Shown: one piece after another, positions 1-8,691 of the stretch
Layout of the letters: each line of letters starts with the position of its first letter
How positions within the stretch are numbered: position 1 is the stretch's first letter
Source: Catenovulum sp052056295
Lineage (GTDB): Bacteria > Pseudomonadota > Gammaproteobacteria > Enterobacterales > Alteromonadaceae
Direction of reading: 5' to 3'
Assembly (NCBI RefSeq): GCF_052056295.1
Contig: NZ_CP182493.1
Location: 868,001 to 932,000 of the forward strand
Length of the DNA: 64,000 nt
Notes under the pieces: generated by a model
Database searches by the model: none
What the model was told of the DNA's origin: nothing
The model's input: only the letters and a program-made list of their open reading frames with translations
Made by a program: the position numbers and the translations under genes

Positions 1-919
1 GTTTATACGCTTGTTCGCTTAATTGCACATCCAATGCGCGGCTTTTAAATTGATTATCCAATAGTTGTACTTGCGGATGCTGCATCAATTTTTTAATCAC
101 CAACATTTGCTGAAAACGCCAATTTGTACTGATGTCAGGTTGGTTCAACACAATTTCAGCAACAGTAGTGTTGAGCTGATAGCTAAAAATATCTGGCAGC
201 CATTGGGCTAATTGCGCCTGAATATTTTGTTGTTTTTGTTGCTGCAATAATCGTTTTTCATGCAACTGCGATAACTCTAGCTCAGCGCGAATAATATCTT
301 GTTGACGGGTTTGCCCTATTGCACTGGCATAACGCGCTTTGGCTAATTCAACCATTTGTTCAAACAATACTTGGTCTTGATTAATGCGCTGCTCAATTTG
401 TTGTGCAAGTTTGTATTCAAGCCAAAGTAAACTGATTTGCTGGGTGAGTTGCAATTGGCGGAGCTGGCGTTGAATGGGGTGCTGTGCAACAACATTTTGC
501 CACTGCTGTTGCTGAATGTGTTGTGAGTCGCCACGTGGCAACATTTGGCTAACGCCAAACTTAACTTGAGTCATGCCCTCTTGATTAAGCGACAAACTAT
601 CAATTGGTACATTGGCTAAAGCTAGCGAAAAATTTGGGTCAGCCCAATTATCCACCGCAATACTTTGTGCGTTAGCGGCCTGTTCTGATAATTGATTACT
701 TTTAAGCCATAAGTCTTGTTGAACGGCTTTTTTAATTAAAGCGTCTAATGACAATTTATGTTGATGAATAGAAGTGAGGCTGTTTTTTGGCTCAGCTGCT
801 AATTTTGCTTGCGAGTTAGCAGAATCACCGTCAATTTGATTCGCGTAAGCCACTGATACAAAGGTAAAACCTAATAAAAACAGTAGATGAACTGGATAAA
901 TAAATAACTTGTTAACCAT
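1..919 (-). CDS. TolC-family outer membrane efflux protein (partial, C-terminus beyond window)
   Basis: An open frame reads leftward from an ATG at 917-919 and runs off the window edge, giving 306 N-terminal residues. The first 25 or so residues form a signal peptide ending near VAYA. The rest is Gln/Leu-rich and helical with long stretches of coiled-coil character (LELSQLHEKRLLQQQKQQ). An SLDALIKKAVQQDLWLKSN-type start of the mature domain is typical of the TolC/CusC outer membrane efflux family, which forms the periplasmic tunnel of tripartite exporters. The membrane-fusion and pump genes would be expected further left, outside the window. The His/Met/Cys-rich protein just upstream suggests metal (copper/silver) export, as in CusC-like systems; this is inference. 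Family call fairly secure, substrate not. Confidence 0.8.
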   Translation of the reverse strand, partial: MVNKLFIYPVHLLFLLGFTFVSVAYANQIDGDSANSQAKLAAEPKNSLTSIHQHKLSLDALIKKAVQQDLWLKSNQLSEQAANAQSIAVDNWADPNFSLALANVPIDSLSLNQEGMTQVKFGVSQMLPRGDSQHIQQQQWQNVVAQHPIQRQLRQLQLTQQISLLWLEYKLAQQIEQRINQDQVLFEQMVELAKARYASAIGQTRQQDIIRAELELSQLHEKRLLQQQKQQNIQAQLAQWLPDIFSYQLNTTVAEIVLNQPDISTNWRFQQMLVIKKLMQHPQVQLLDNQFKSRALDVQLSEQAYK

Positions 920-990
920 TTGAAAAATCACATATTTAAATGACACACAGCGCAAAACATCAATGATGCTTGGCAGTTAAAGCAAATTTT

Positions 991-1004
991 GGATAGATCT
1001 ATCC
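991..1004. repeat. Perfect 14-bp palindrome between the His-rich gene and the tolC-like gene
   Basis: GGATAGATCTATCC is a perfect dyad lying 5 bp beyond the stop codon of the upstream small gene and about 70 bp before the TolC-like start. It could be a regulator half-site pair or a weak RNA hairpin between two co-transcribed genes. There is no T-run, so an intrinsic terminator is unlikely. Confidence 0.4.
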
Positions 1005-1008
1005 TAGG

Positions 1009-1440
1009 TTAAGCAAAAATGGGTGGGCGATATAAATTTGCGGAGGGTTGTGAAATAAAAGGTTCGAAAGATTTAGAAATTTTGTTTGGTGTGGCTGCGA
1101 CATGGTCAATTGCCAACTCAGTTAAAATGATGCCTGCGTTATGACAAATCTGGTGCGGACATTGGCATTCAGCTTTAGCCGTTTTACAGCAGTCATGCGC
1201 ACTGCTATCCGCAGCTTGATGGCTATCTTTCATCATCTGCATATCATGCTCAGCATGCATCGCGTGGTCGTGGCCATTATGTTCTGAAGTTTGATGTTTA
1301 GCTGCGGGTTTATCTATGGTTACAGTTGGCGACATATGCATTTGGCAGTTTTGCATATCAACAGCTGCAACTTGGCCTACCAACATAGTTAGTAAAGCAA
1401 AACAAGCAAGCAGTTTTGATTTTAAATTAGCCAATCGCAT
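1009..1440 (-). CDS. Small exported His/Met/Cys-rich protein, possible metal-binding
   Basis: 143 residues. Residues 1-26 are a signal peptide (LLACFALLTMLVGQVAA). The mature part is rich in His and Met (HNGHDHAMHAEHDMQMM around residues 54-70) followed by a Cys cluster (CCKTAKAECQCPHQIC around 84-99). Such composition suits binding of copper, silver or zinc in the periplasm. It lies directly upstream of, and in the same direction as, the TolC-like efflux gene, so a metal-handling accessory role is plausible. Small proteins of this kind often precede RND metal-efflux operons in Alteromonadales. No enzyme motif is visible, and the metal role is inferred from composition and position only. Confidence 0.6.
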   Translation of the reverse strand: MRLANLKSKLLACFALLTMLVGQVAAVDMQNCQMHMSPTVTIDKPAAKHQTSEHNGHDHAMHAEHDMQMMKDSHQAADSSAHDCCKTAKAECQCPHQICHNAGIILTELAIDHVAATPNKISKSFEPFISQPSANLYRPPIFA

Positions 1441-1469
1441 AACAAATTAATATTCGCCTTTCGTCCAAA

Positions 1470-2699
1470 CTAATTAGAGTTTAGCGCCAATTGCTCTGCA
1501 TTTAAAGCAGCTAACTGACTTTTAAGCTGTTTTGCTGCCATAGCATATCCACCTTGAGTGGTATCTAAAAAGTGCACATGATCATGGTTGTAATCATTGA
1601 CCATACAAGTAATTAGCGCGCTTGGCGCTGCATGTATACCATAAACTAACAAACCGCTTTGCTGCAGTTGTTTAAGTTGATTTTGCAAAGCATTGCGCTG
1701 CTCAGCATTGCCAGAAATGACCATGCGTAACATATCATCAAATTTTTGAAAATCAGTATTGTCGACCAATCTTTGTTTGTATACGCCCCAATCCGTTGCA
1801 TCGGTTTTAACTTTATTTTTCATTAAATAATTACCAACATGGCGTAGCAGCTTTAACTTGGCTAAGTATTTGTATTTTTCTAATTGGCCAACAAAACCAC
1901 CACGAATTTTCGCTTCGTTCTGCAAGTCAGCAAAGTTTGATGACAATGACATTTGTTCAGGGGTAATTGGGTGATAAGCCAGCTCGTCACCATAACAGCC
2001 GTTAATCGCCATTAATACAATTTGATAAATCTGATCCGACGAGAATTGTGCGTCTGGCAAAGCATGCACTAATAAAGCAACATGCTCTTTTGAACGACTG
2101 GGTATTTCATTCCAACGGCATTCAAAACCTTCAAATAACGAATGTTCTGCTCCATTCTCCGCCTGCTCCAAACTCAACAAATAAGGAGAATCCGCTTGTT
2201 TAATTAAGCTGTCAGCCAACGACAAACCGTTACCATCAAACATGGCTTGGGCAAAATGTGATTTAGGTTTAAATTTAGCAACTCGAATATCTTTGCCTTT
2301 AGCACGAATATCGGCAACCGGTACTATGCCTGTGCGAATTTGCAAAGAAAATTGCTCTTTAGCCAGACGAACTGTGGCATGCAAAGCTTGTTTAACTTTG
2401 GCTAAAACTGACGAGGGTACACAAACACTGGCGCCGTCTCCGCCAAAAACATAGGGTACTTTAAGTGGTTTAATACTATTCATAATAGCAACAATAGAGG
2501 CCACACCAAGCGCATTTACTTGACGGTATTTACCTTGTTCAATTGCGGCAGTTGAGTTAATGACATCGGTAATAACAATAAACCAATCATCTGGTATGGT
2601 TTGATAATGATTCGCTTCGGCAAATTCATTAAACAGAATAAATTCAGGAAGGTTTTGGTAGAACAAATCATTTTGCATGGATAGATCCATTGAAACCAC
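1470..2699 (-). CDS. DUF3095 family protein, class III nucleotidyl cyclase-like
   Basis: 409 residues. The N-terminal half carries VITDVINSTAAIEQGKYRQVN (residues about 42-62) and VFGGDGASVCVP (about 84-95), which match the two metal-binding Asp regions of class III cyclase folds (D-x-x-x-S-T and G-D-G). This pattern plus the overall length fits the DUF3095 family, whose members resemble adenylate cyclases but have no settled reaction. No signal peptide, so probably cytoplasmic. The longest frame starts at a GTG; ATGs at 2690 and 2678 are alternatives and no strong Shine-Dalgarno decides. It ends 29 bp before the His-rich small gene and may be co-transcribed with it. Confidence 0.7.
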   Translation of the reverse strand: MVSMDLSMQNDLFYQNLPEFILFNEFAEANHYQTIPDDWFIVITDVINSTAAIEQGKYRQVNALGVASIVAIMNSIKPLKVPYVFGGDGASVCVPSSVLAKVKQALHATVRLAKEQFSLQIRTGIVPVADIRAKGKDIRVAKFKPKSHFAQAMFDGNGLSLADSLIKQADSPYLLSLEQAENGAEHSLFEGFECRWNEIPSRSKEHVALLVHALPDAQFSSDQIYQIVLMAINGCYGDELAYHPITPEQMSLSSNFADLQNEAKIRGGFVGQLEKYKYLAKLKLLRHVGNYLMKNKVKTDATDWGVYKQRLVDNTDFQKFDDMLRMVISGNAEQRNALQNQLKQLQQSGLLVYGIHAAPSALITCMVNDYNHDHVHFLDTTQGGYAMAAKQLKSQLAALNAEQLALNSN

Positions 2700-2706
2700 G
2701 GCATGT

Positions 2707-2740
2707 TTGCACCATACAGAATAAGACCCGCATGGTGCAA
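2707..2740. repeat. 9-bp stem inverted repeat between the lipoprotein and DUF3095 genes
   Basis: TTGCACCAT at 2707-2715 pairs perfectly with ATGGTGCAA at 2732-2740 around a 16-nt loop. It sits just after the lipoprotein gene and just before the DUF3095 start, on the transcribed minus strand. There is no following T-run; it may be an mRNA hairpin or attenuator-like element. Confidence 0.4.
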
Positions 2741-2768
2741 GAAAATAAGCTTAATCCAAGAAGTATTT

Positions 2769-3548
2769 TTATTGAACGTCCGCCCGCACATCAATCGACT
2801 GATTGCGATTGCGATATTGAATTTGAATAACCGCAGTAAGATCAGCGTTTAAATACAGATTAATTACATCTGCGTCATCATCAGCCCCATAACTTAGCTG
2901 CACTCTAGGTTCATCTTGGATAAAAGTTCGATCTGAAATATTTTGGATATCATCTTCAGTAAAAGCAACGCCAGTATCAAAATCAACACTTAGGTCAGTG
3001 CCTATTGTGACAGTGCCTCGTGAATGTGTGCCTGAACTAGCAACCACGTTGAAGGTTCCAGCATATTTGATCACTAAATCTGCATTTGGTAAGTCTGATC
3101 CCGGTTCAACATAATGAGTGAACTGGCCTAAAAACACCCCAGCCGAACTTGATACATTAATTTCATGGATACCCGTTGCGGTTAGACTCACGGCATAGTT
3201 GAAACCGTTTTGCTCGTCCATCCACACATATTCGCTGCCAACCATAGCTACATCATCTAATTGCAACTCATCACCATTTGATGCATCTGGATCAGTATCA
3301 ATAAACAAAGTACCTGAACTAGAAAAAGTGAAATCAGCAAGTTGATCTAAATTGTATGGCGCGCCTGAGTTAGCATGAGTAAATTGCATATTTGCAACCA
3401 CATCCATTAACTCAGTTGGTAAAGTAACAACAGGATCACCACCTGTGCCATCATCCATATCATCATCGTCATCTGAAGATATATCTAATTTACAAGCAGA
3501 GAGTAAAACTACAGAAGAAAGTAACAGTATTTGAGTGTATTTATACAT
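2769..3548 (-). CDS. Hypothetical lipoprotein
   Basis: 259 residues. The N-terminus is a lipoprotein signal with lipobox LLSAC around residue 19, followed by an acidic, low-complexity linker (SSDDDDDMDDGTGGD) that probably tethers a globular domain. The remainder looks beta-rich, with repeated short strands and Thr/Asp-rich turns (FTFSSSGTLFIDTDPDAS), as in surface or periplasmic beta-sandwich proteins. I recognise no family. It lies between the DUF3095 gene and the PL10 lyase in the same direction, but an inverted repeat separates it from the lyase gene, so shared function is not established. Confidence 0.65.
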   Translation of the reverse strand: MYKYTQILLLSSVVLLSACKLDISSDDDDDMDDGTGGDPVVTLPTELMDVVANMQFTHANSGAPYNLDQLADFTFSSSGTLFIDTDPDASNGDELQLDDVAMVGSEYVWMDEQNGFNYAVSLTATGIHEINVSSSAGVFLGQFTHYVEPGSDLPNADLVIKYAGTFNVVASSGTHSRGTVTIGTDLSVDFDTGVAFTEDDIQNISDRTFIQDEPRVQLSYGADDDADVINLYLNADLTAVIQIQYRNRNQSIDVRADVQ

Positions 3549-3619
3549 TTCCTAGCCCTTTGTTAAACCTGAATTCGGATTTGTAAGAATGTACAACTCA
3601 TTCATTCTTTGAGTTACAT

Positions 3620-3666
3620 CCAAGCTAGTGAGATTTGCTGAAACCTCACATCCACAACTAGCTTGG
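3620..3666. repeat. 10-bp stem inverted repeat downstream of the pectate lyase gene
   Basis: CCAAGCTAGT (3620-3629) pairs perfectly with ACTAGCTTGG (3657-3666), and GTGAG/CTCAC pairs inside. It lies 20 bp past the lyase stop codon, so it may end or stabilise the lyase transcript. It lacks a clear U-tract on either strand. Confidence 0.45.
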
Positions 3667-3686
3667 GTATATCTATCGAGTTTGGC

Positions 3687-4838
3687 TCACTGATGTTGTT
3701 TTTGCCAGTTTGCATAGTCAATTTTTATTAACTTTTCTGGCCAATAGCCATACCAGGTATAGCCAGTCCGTCTATCTCTTCCGACCTGTTGAAGTTTATA
3801 AACTTTATTGCCTTCACGACCTGCCATAAAAGGCTGTTGAGTTTGTAAGTCATAAAATCTAGCCCAAATTGGTGGCGCAGTATCATCTTCAACTTCAAAT
3901 AAATCGTAAGTAGATGTGAAGTATTTAAAACGCACAGGCTCAGTTTCAACTTTTTTAATGCGCAAATTGTCTATTTTATGCTGTTCAAACCAAACCACCG
4001 CAGCTGCAACTGCCTGAATGACCTCTTGGCTTGGCTTAGGCTCAGCCATTAAATATTCGACAACAGCTACACTTTCCCAAGTTAACAAACCGGCTAATTC
4101 GTAGCTACGCGCCCCAACCGGTTGTAGGGTGTCTTTGTGATACTGGCCTGCCCAAATAGTTTTTTGGCCATTAATTTCAACTTGTAAATCGAGCAATAAT
4201 TTATGCCCTTTTTGCCAAGCTGCGGCAGTTTTTTTGTATACGTCATCGCTAAAAAATATAAACGGTGAGGTTTTGTTGGCGATATCACGCAGTAAATTTA
4301 AAGTGCCTGGCATCACTTCGTCGGCAAAAGTAATGTGCTCATAATATTTACCCTTGCGTGGCGGCGAATGAGCAAAACCGCCGTTGTTGTATTGCGCCGC
4401 TAAAATGTAATTAAGCCCAGCTATCGCTGCAGTTTTATATCCTTCATCTTGGGTAATTAAATAAGCATATGCCAAATAACGAATTTGTGGATAGGTATTG
4501 CGGTTATCCAAACTAGAATCTAGCGCGTCTTTTTCCGCTAATATGCTCAATTTTTCTTCTTCTGTTAGTTTTAGCAGGATATTTTTATTGGTCGGCCAGC
4601 CGCCATTATTGCGCTGATACAGCAAAATATTATTAGCGATGCCAACAATGTCATTCTCATCTAACAACTGCTCTGGCTTGTCTGGATTTTGGTCTCGCCA
4701 ATGTTTAATGATGTCATAAAATTCAGCTAAAGATATCCTAGGTTTAACAGGCATATTACTAACACTGTTTTGCTCGACAGAACATGCGCTTATCGCAAAA
4801 ACCAAAGCTAAAACTGGCAATAAATAGTTCATTTTCAT
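3687..4838 (-). CDS. Polysaccharide lyase family 10 (pectate lyase-like) lipoprotein
   Basis: 383 residues. A lipobox (ISAC, Cys at 19) predicts a lipid-anchored envelope protein. The mature part is all-alpha in character, with family-10 landmarks: LLYQRNNGGWPTNKN (about 72-86), the region of DNRNTYPQIRYLAYAY (about 111-126), YNNGGFAHSPP (about 150-160), ARSYELAGLLTWESV (about 243-257) and a C-terminal YTWYGYWPEKL segment. PL10 enzymes cleave polygalacturonate by beta-elimination, using Ca2+ and an Arg as base. Length is normal for the catalytic domain alone, with no binding module. It is transcribed divergently from the inositol-monophosphatase-family gene. Pectin or oligogalacturonide use is the likely role. 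Confidence 0.85.
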   Translation of the reverse strand: MKMNYLLPVLALVFAISACSVEQNSVSNMPVKPRISLAEFYDIIKHWRDQNPDKPEQLLDENDIVGIANNILLYQRNNGGWPTNKNILLKLTEEEKLSILAEKDALDSSLDNRNTYPQIRYLAYAYLITQDEGYKTAAIAGLNYILAAQYNNGGFAHSPPRKGKYYEHITFADEVMPGTLNLLRDIANKTSPFIFFSDDVYKKTAAAWQKGHKLLLDLQVEINGQKTIWAGQYHKDTLQPVGARSYELAGLLTWESVAVVEYLMAEPKPSQEVIQAVAAAVVWFEQHKIDNLRIKKVETEPVRFKYFTSTYDLFEVEDDTAPPIWARFYDLQTQQPFMAGREGNKVYKLQQVGRDRRTGYTWYGYWPEKLIKIDYANWQKQHQ

Positions 4839-4991
4839 CCTTCTGTTAATTTTATCGCTTGAGTTAATTGAATTAAATTCAAGCCGAATTAATAGCCACC
4901 GGTAGCATTATTACAAATATACCTTAGCAGGCAAAGTTTTAGCATTGGATGTTATGGCCAAACCCCTTACAATAAAACGCAAAGTTATTTA

Positions 4992-5861
4992 ATGAAGGAC
5001 TTCGTTTTGCCAAACAATTCTACTTGGAATGCTCAATTTGTTTATTCAACCGCTTGTAAACTGGCAGATATTGCAGTGGCAGAGCAGCAAAAGCTGACCA
5101 CTGAAATAAAACCGGACAACTCAATTGTCACTCAGGCTGACAAGCTTGTTGAAGATACCGCAATTGCCGCGTTAGCCAACCCAGCTAACAATACTTATGT
5201 TATTGGCGAAGAAACAATTAAAGAATTAACCCAAGCTGAATTAAACCAAGCACTAACTGGCAACTGTTATATTATTGACCCAATTGACGGTACTGTACCT
5301 TATGCGTCACTAACCCCTTTGTGGGGCATATCCATAGGATTTGCGCAGAATGGTGAATTAACCGATGGTTGTATTGTGTTACCAGGCACGTTTGAAGCAA
5401 TCATTAGTTATCAAGGCAAAGTTTTATATGGCAAAGGTATTGGTGCTTTACCTAAGTTTGAGCAACTTGTAGAGCTATCGCCTGAACTGAAAAACAATTG
5501 TAATCATCCATCACGTGTTTTAGTGATTAACCAATTAATTGCTAAAACTAAACAAGTTGAAGGATTAAACCGAGGTGTAACCACCTACTACAGCATTGTA
5601 TTTCCGTATGTGTATTTGGCGCAAGGCCGTATGGCTGGTATTTGTGCAGGGTTAAATATTTGGGATGCGGCAGCTGGTAGTGCAATTTTACGCAAATTAG
5701 GTTTTCACCAAAGTTTTACTGATGGCACACCGCTGACATTTAACATAGAACAAGATTACGATTTTTCTATGTTTAAACAAGGGCAAGCGCGCTCAAGGCA
5801 AATGATGATAGTGTCGAAAGACCAGCAATTTAGTGAAGACTTGGTTGCGTGCATTAAATAA
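4992..5861 (+). CDS. Inositol monophosphatase family phosphatase
   Basis: 289 residues with the three metal-binding blocks of the Li+-sensitive phosphatase superfamily: YVIGEETIKE (about 75-84, the GEE motif), IIDPIDGTVPYA (about 94-105, DPIDGT) and IWDAAAGSAILR (about 223-234, WD-x-A-A-G). These coordinate Mg2+ for hydrolysis of a phosphate monoester. Family members act on inositol phosphate, histidinol phosphate or PAP, and the substrate cannot be told from sequence. The gene is alone on the plus strand, divergent from PL10 and convergent with the PilZ gene, from which an inverted-repeat terminator separates it. No strong Shine-Dalgarno precedes the ATG. Confidence 0.85.
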   Translation: MKDFVLPNNSTWNAQFVYSTACKLADIAVAEQQKLTTEIKPDNSIVTQADKLVEDTAIAALANPANNTYVIGEETIKELTQAELNQALTGNCYIIDPIDGTVPYASLTPLWGISIGFAQNGELTDGCIVLPGTFEAIISYQGKVLYGKGIGALPKFEQLVELSPELKNNCNHPSRVLVINQLIAKTKQVEGLNRGVTTYYSIVFPYVYLAQGRMAGICAGLNIWDAAAGSAILRKLGFHQSFTDGTPLTFNIEQDYDFSMFKQGQARSRQMMIVSKDQQFSEDLVACIK

Positions 5862-5874
5862 CCAGCTTAAAACA

Positions 5875-5901
5875 ATGCGATTACAAACCATGTAATCGCA
5901 T
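5875..5901 (-). terminator. Hairpin terminator between convergent IMPase-family and PilZ genes
   Basis: ATGCGATTAC (5875-5884) and GTAATCGCAT (5892-5901) form a perfect 10-bp stem with a 7-nt loop. On the minus strand it is followed by TTGTTTTAAG, giving a U-rich tail for the PilZ gene, whose last codons lie inside the hairpin. It may serve the plus-strand gene less well. Confidence 0.6.
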
Positions 5902-6561
5902 CAGCAGTATGGCGAAAATGGACTTCACCATAGAATCATCATTGTTTTCAAATTGAATACCGAACCAAGTTTTATCCTGCATACGCGCGTTTTTTATCAC
6001 ACCATATAGCTGAAAGTCTGATTCAAAATCATCATTAACGCCAAAATCTATATTTACCCGCTCACCAATTAGCTCAGCTATATTAGTTTTATTTAATACC
6101 GCTTCTTGTGCTTCGGTCAGGTTAAACTCACATTTTAAACCCGTTAGTGAAAAATCACTGACCATAGTTAAAAATTCAAAGTCTTTATTTAGCAGCCTAA
6201 CCCCAGCCATAGCTTCTACTTGTAATCTTGGTTTTGACCTAAGCTGTTGACTATTTGTTTGATTTGGAAAAGCAACTAACAATAACGGCTCACGCAATTT
6301 TGACACACCAAGCGAAGGTGCTTTAAAGGATAAGGCGTGCAAAACTTCTTTTGCGACCATAGTGCGAATGGTCAAATGTGTACCCGGCACTAAACCAAAT
6401 TTATGGTTAACTAAACTTCTGGTATCCGGAAAACGTAAAATTAAGTATTCCTTGTCAATCAGGCCAACATACAACATTTGCACTGTTTGCTTTTTGTGTC
6501 CATTGTCCAAATAGGTCACACTAATAGGCGTACCAGGTTTCAGCTCCAACAACAAACTCAA
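5881..6561 (-). CDS. PilZ-domain protein, c-di-GMP receptor (YcgR-like)
   Basis: 226 residues. An N-terminal beta-rich domain of about 100 residues resembles the YcgR N-domain (PilZN). It is followed by a PilZ domain with the c-di-GMP-binding signatures RSKPR (about residues 106-110, RxxxR) and DFSLTG (about 135-140, D/NxSxxG). Both signatures are intact, so ligand binding is likely. Such proteins couple c-di-GMP level to flagellar braking, adhesion or exopolysaccharide. It fits the other c-di-GMP genes in this window (HD-GYP at 8.7 and 23.6 kb, GGDEF at 27.4 and 62.8 kb). The stop codon overlaps a hairpin. Confidence 0.85.
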   Translation of the reverse strand: MSLLLELKPGTPISVTYLDNGHKKQTVQMLYVGLIDKEYLILRFPDTRSLVNHKFGLVPGTHLTIRTMVAKEVLHALSFKAPSLGVSKLREPLLLVAFPNQTNSQQLRSKPRLQVEAMAGVRLLNKDFEFLTMVSDFSLTGLKCEFNLTEAQEAVLNKTNIAELIGERVNIDFGVNDDFESDFQLYGVIKNARMQDKTWFGIQFENNDDSMVKSIFAILLMRLHGL

Positions 6562-6709
6562 TCTAGTTTCTCCAGTATAACTGCTTATTAGCTAATTAAG
6601 GCATAGTCCAATTAAATGAGCAAGATATTTCAATAAGTTAGCTAAAGCTCTAGTTTTTAAGCACATGAGCGAATAGTATTGAGCCAATCACTCTAATAAG
6701 GTTAAACAT

Positions 6710-7297
6710 ATGCGAATCGCCGCGGTCATACTGGCAGCAGGACAATCAAGTAGATTTAATGGCTGCAAACAGCTTGCGAAAATTAATGGGCGCACTTTAT
6801 TAGAGATAAGCATAAATACCCTAAAGGGCACTGATATTGACGATTGTTTTGTGATAACCGGCCGCTGGCATCAACAAATTAGGGAATTTATCACGCTAAA
6901 TAATTGCCACGTACGATTGTTGTTTAATCCAAACTGGCAAGCTGGTATTGGCAATTCAATCGCATTAGCAGTTAGTGAACTCGCTCAAGATTACGATGCG
7001 GTTTTAATTACACTCGCCGACCAAGTGGCAATTACGCAGCAAGACTATCAACAACTGTTGGATGAATTCACCTTACAGCAACAGGATATCGTCTGTGCAA
7101 ACTACCAACAAACACGAGGAGTTCCGGCTGTTTTCAGTAAAAACACTTTTGCACAACTAACTAAGTTGGATGGTGATAAAGGTGCGAAAAAATTACTCTA
7201 CAGCAGCGAATTTAGCATAATCGATTGCCCACTCGAAAGTGCAGCAATCGATATCGACACACAACAGCAGCTTGATAATTTCACCAAGGGCCTGTGA
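6710..7297 (+). CDS. MobA-like NTP transferase (MocA/CTP:Mo-cofactor cytidylyltransferase type)
   Basis: 195 residues. The N-terminal signature AAVILAAGQSSRF-x(4)-KQL is the nucleotide-binding loop of MobA/MocA-type nucleotidyltransferases (GT-A fold). ITLADQV (about 102-108) supplies the metal-binding Asp, and DGDKGAKKLL (about 153-162) matches the GDKG segment conserved in the cytidylyltransferase branch. Likely activity is transfer of a CMP or similar group to a cofactor; MocA acts on molybdopterin for xanthine-oxidase-type enzymes. No molybdenum enzyme gene is in the window, so the substrate is open. It converges on and overlaps the PhoX-like gene by 17 bp. Confidence 0.8.
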   Translation: MRIAAVILAAGQSSRFNGCKQLAKINGRTLLEISINTLKGTDIDDCFVITGRWHQQIREFITLNNCHVRLLFNPNWQAGIGNSIALAVSELAQDYDAVLITLADQVAITQQDYQQLLDEFTLQQQDIVCANYQQTRGVPAVFSKNTFAQLTKLDGDKGAKKLLYSSEFSIIDCPLESAAIDIDTQQQLDNFTKGL

Positions 7298-8630
7298 TAA
7301 CTAAGGTTTTTGCCGGCGAATACACATTAACAAACAAGGTGCGACCATCTGGCGAAAAACAGGTGCCAGCCAGTTCAGTTTGTTCGTGCAAACGTGCAAA
7401 ATCGTAAACTTTCCCCTGCGGCGTCACACCGCGTAAATGGTTATCAACAATATCTGTATATTGATCTTCACACACCAATAAATGTCCGTTTGGCATAACA
7501 GTTAAATTATCACCAAAGTTGTAGGCTGATTTATCGTAACTTTCAAAAAATAATTGGATTCGTCCAGGTGATTGTTGCTCTTCGGCCATACCTTCTACCA
7601 CAGAAGGTTGATAACGCATAATTTGGCCAAATTGTTTTTCACCACCATTAGTACAACAGAAATATAACTCGCCATTACCCCAATGAATGCCCTCTCCTCG
7701 TGCAAACAAAGCCGCGCCTTTTTGATAACCTTGTTTGCGCAAATCGTCTTCTGGGCTTTCAGGATTTTCTATTTTAATCCACTCAGCTTCATACCACTGT
7801 CCAACTGACATAGTTGCTTTTGACCAGTTACGTGTATCAAACTGTTTATGCTTTTTAATCACCAAAGCCTCTAAACTACCACCTTTGCTTAATTGACCAT
7901 AAACATTTGGCACAAAGCGATAAAACAGGCTATCACCGCGATCTTCTGTTAAATAAACAATCCCTGTTTTAGGGTCGACTGCTGCGGCTTCGTGATTAAA
8001 CCGTCCCATTTGTTTTAATGGCACAGGATCAATTAAACCAGTCGCATTGGCTGGCACTTCGAAGATATAACCATGATCTTGATTGACACCAGAACCACTG
8101 CGCTCAACCGATTCTTCGCAAGTTAACCAAGTGCCCCATGGCGTTATACCACCCGCACAATTTCGAATGGTGCCCACTAAAGTTAAAAACTCTTGCTCTT
8201 TTTGTTGAGTTTGTAAGTTGTAAATAATGGTACTGGTGCCACCTGGCAGAGCTACACCATTGTTTAACTGATCATATGCTTTAGGGGTTTTGTGCGTTTG
8301 AATTGATTTAGGTTGGCGCTCTAAATGTTTTGGCTGCAACTCGTGATTACGCACAAGTGCAACTCTGTTATTAGCTATCGGAATACAACCCATGCCGTCT
8401 GCTCTGTCTGGTACGGCAAAATTATCACTCATCATATCACCTAATTGTGATATCACTTTGTAACTAAAACCTGCGGGTAAATCGAGCAACTTTTTCGGAT
8501 CGGCTTTTAAAGGACCATAAACTGTCTCAATACTCTCTAGCGCTAAAGCCTTTTTGCCCAAAGAACTTGCGGCTAATCCCGAAAAAGCCATAGAGGCTAA
8601 GCCTAAACTAAACTGTCTTCTTGTTATCAT
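7281..8630 (-). CDS. PhoX/DUF839 family protein, Tat-exported
   Basis: 449 residues. A twin-arginine signal (MITRRQFSLGLASMAFSG, cleavage near KKALA at 29) predicts export of a folded, cofactor-loaded protein. The body is DUF839/PhoX-like: GMGCIPIANNRVALVRNHEL (about 79-98), GGTSTIIYN (about 129-137), CAGGITPWGTWLTCEESV (about 158-175) and FNHEAAAVDPKTGIVYLTEDRGDS (about 210-233). PhoX enzymes are Ca2+/Fe-dependent alkaline phosphatases. This branch may be a true phosphatase or one of the uncharacterised DUF839 proteins. Downstream ends overlap with the MobA-like gene on the other strand. Confidence 0.8.
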   Translation of the reverse strand: MITRRQFSLGLASMAFSGLAASSLGKKALALESIETVYGPLKADPKKLLDLPAGFSYKVISQLGDMMSDNFAVPDRADGMGCIPIANNRVALVRNHELQPKHLERQPKSIQTHKTPKAYDQLNNGVALPGGTSTIIYNLQTQQKEQEFLTLVGTIRNCAGGITPWGTWLTCEESVERSGSGVNQDHGYIFEVPANATGLIDPVPLKQMGRFNHEAAAVDPKTGIVYLTEDRGDSLFYRFVPNVYGQLSKGGSLEALVIKKHKQFDTRNWSKATMSVGQWYEAEWIKIENPESPEDDLRKQGYQKGAALFARGEGIHWGNGELYFCCTNGGEKQFGQIMRYQPSVVEGMAEEQQSPGRIQLFFESYDKSAYNFGDNLTVMPNGHLLVCEDQYTDIVDNHLRGVTPQGKVYDFARLHEQTELAGTCFSPDGRTLFVNVYSPAKTLVITGPW

Positions 8631-8691
8631 ACTGCTAGTACCTAATAACTGTTTGCGCCAATCTTATGTCAAACAGATGACTTTTTTATGA

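Noticed and set aside
2516..2794. 92-codon frame on the minus strand overlapping the DUF3095 start
   Set aside because: It is in another frame of the DUF3095 gene, has no family features, and the DUF3095 frame is clearly the coding one.
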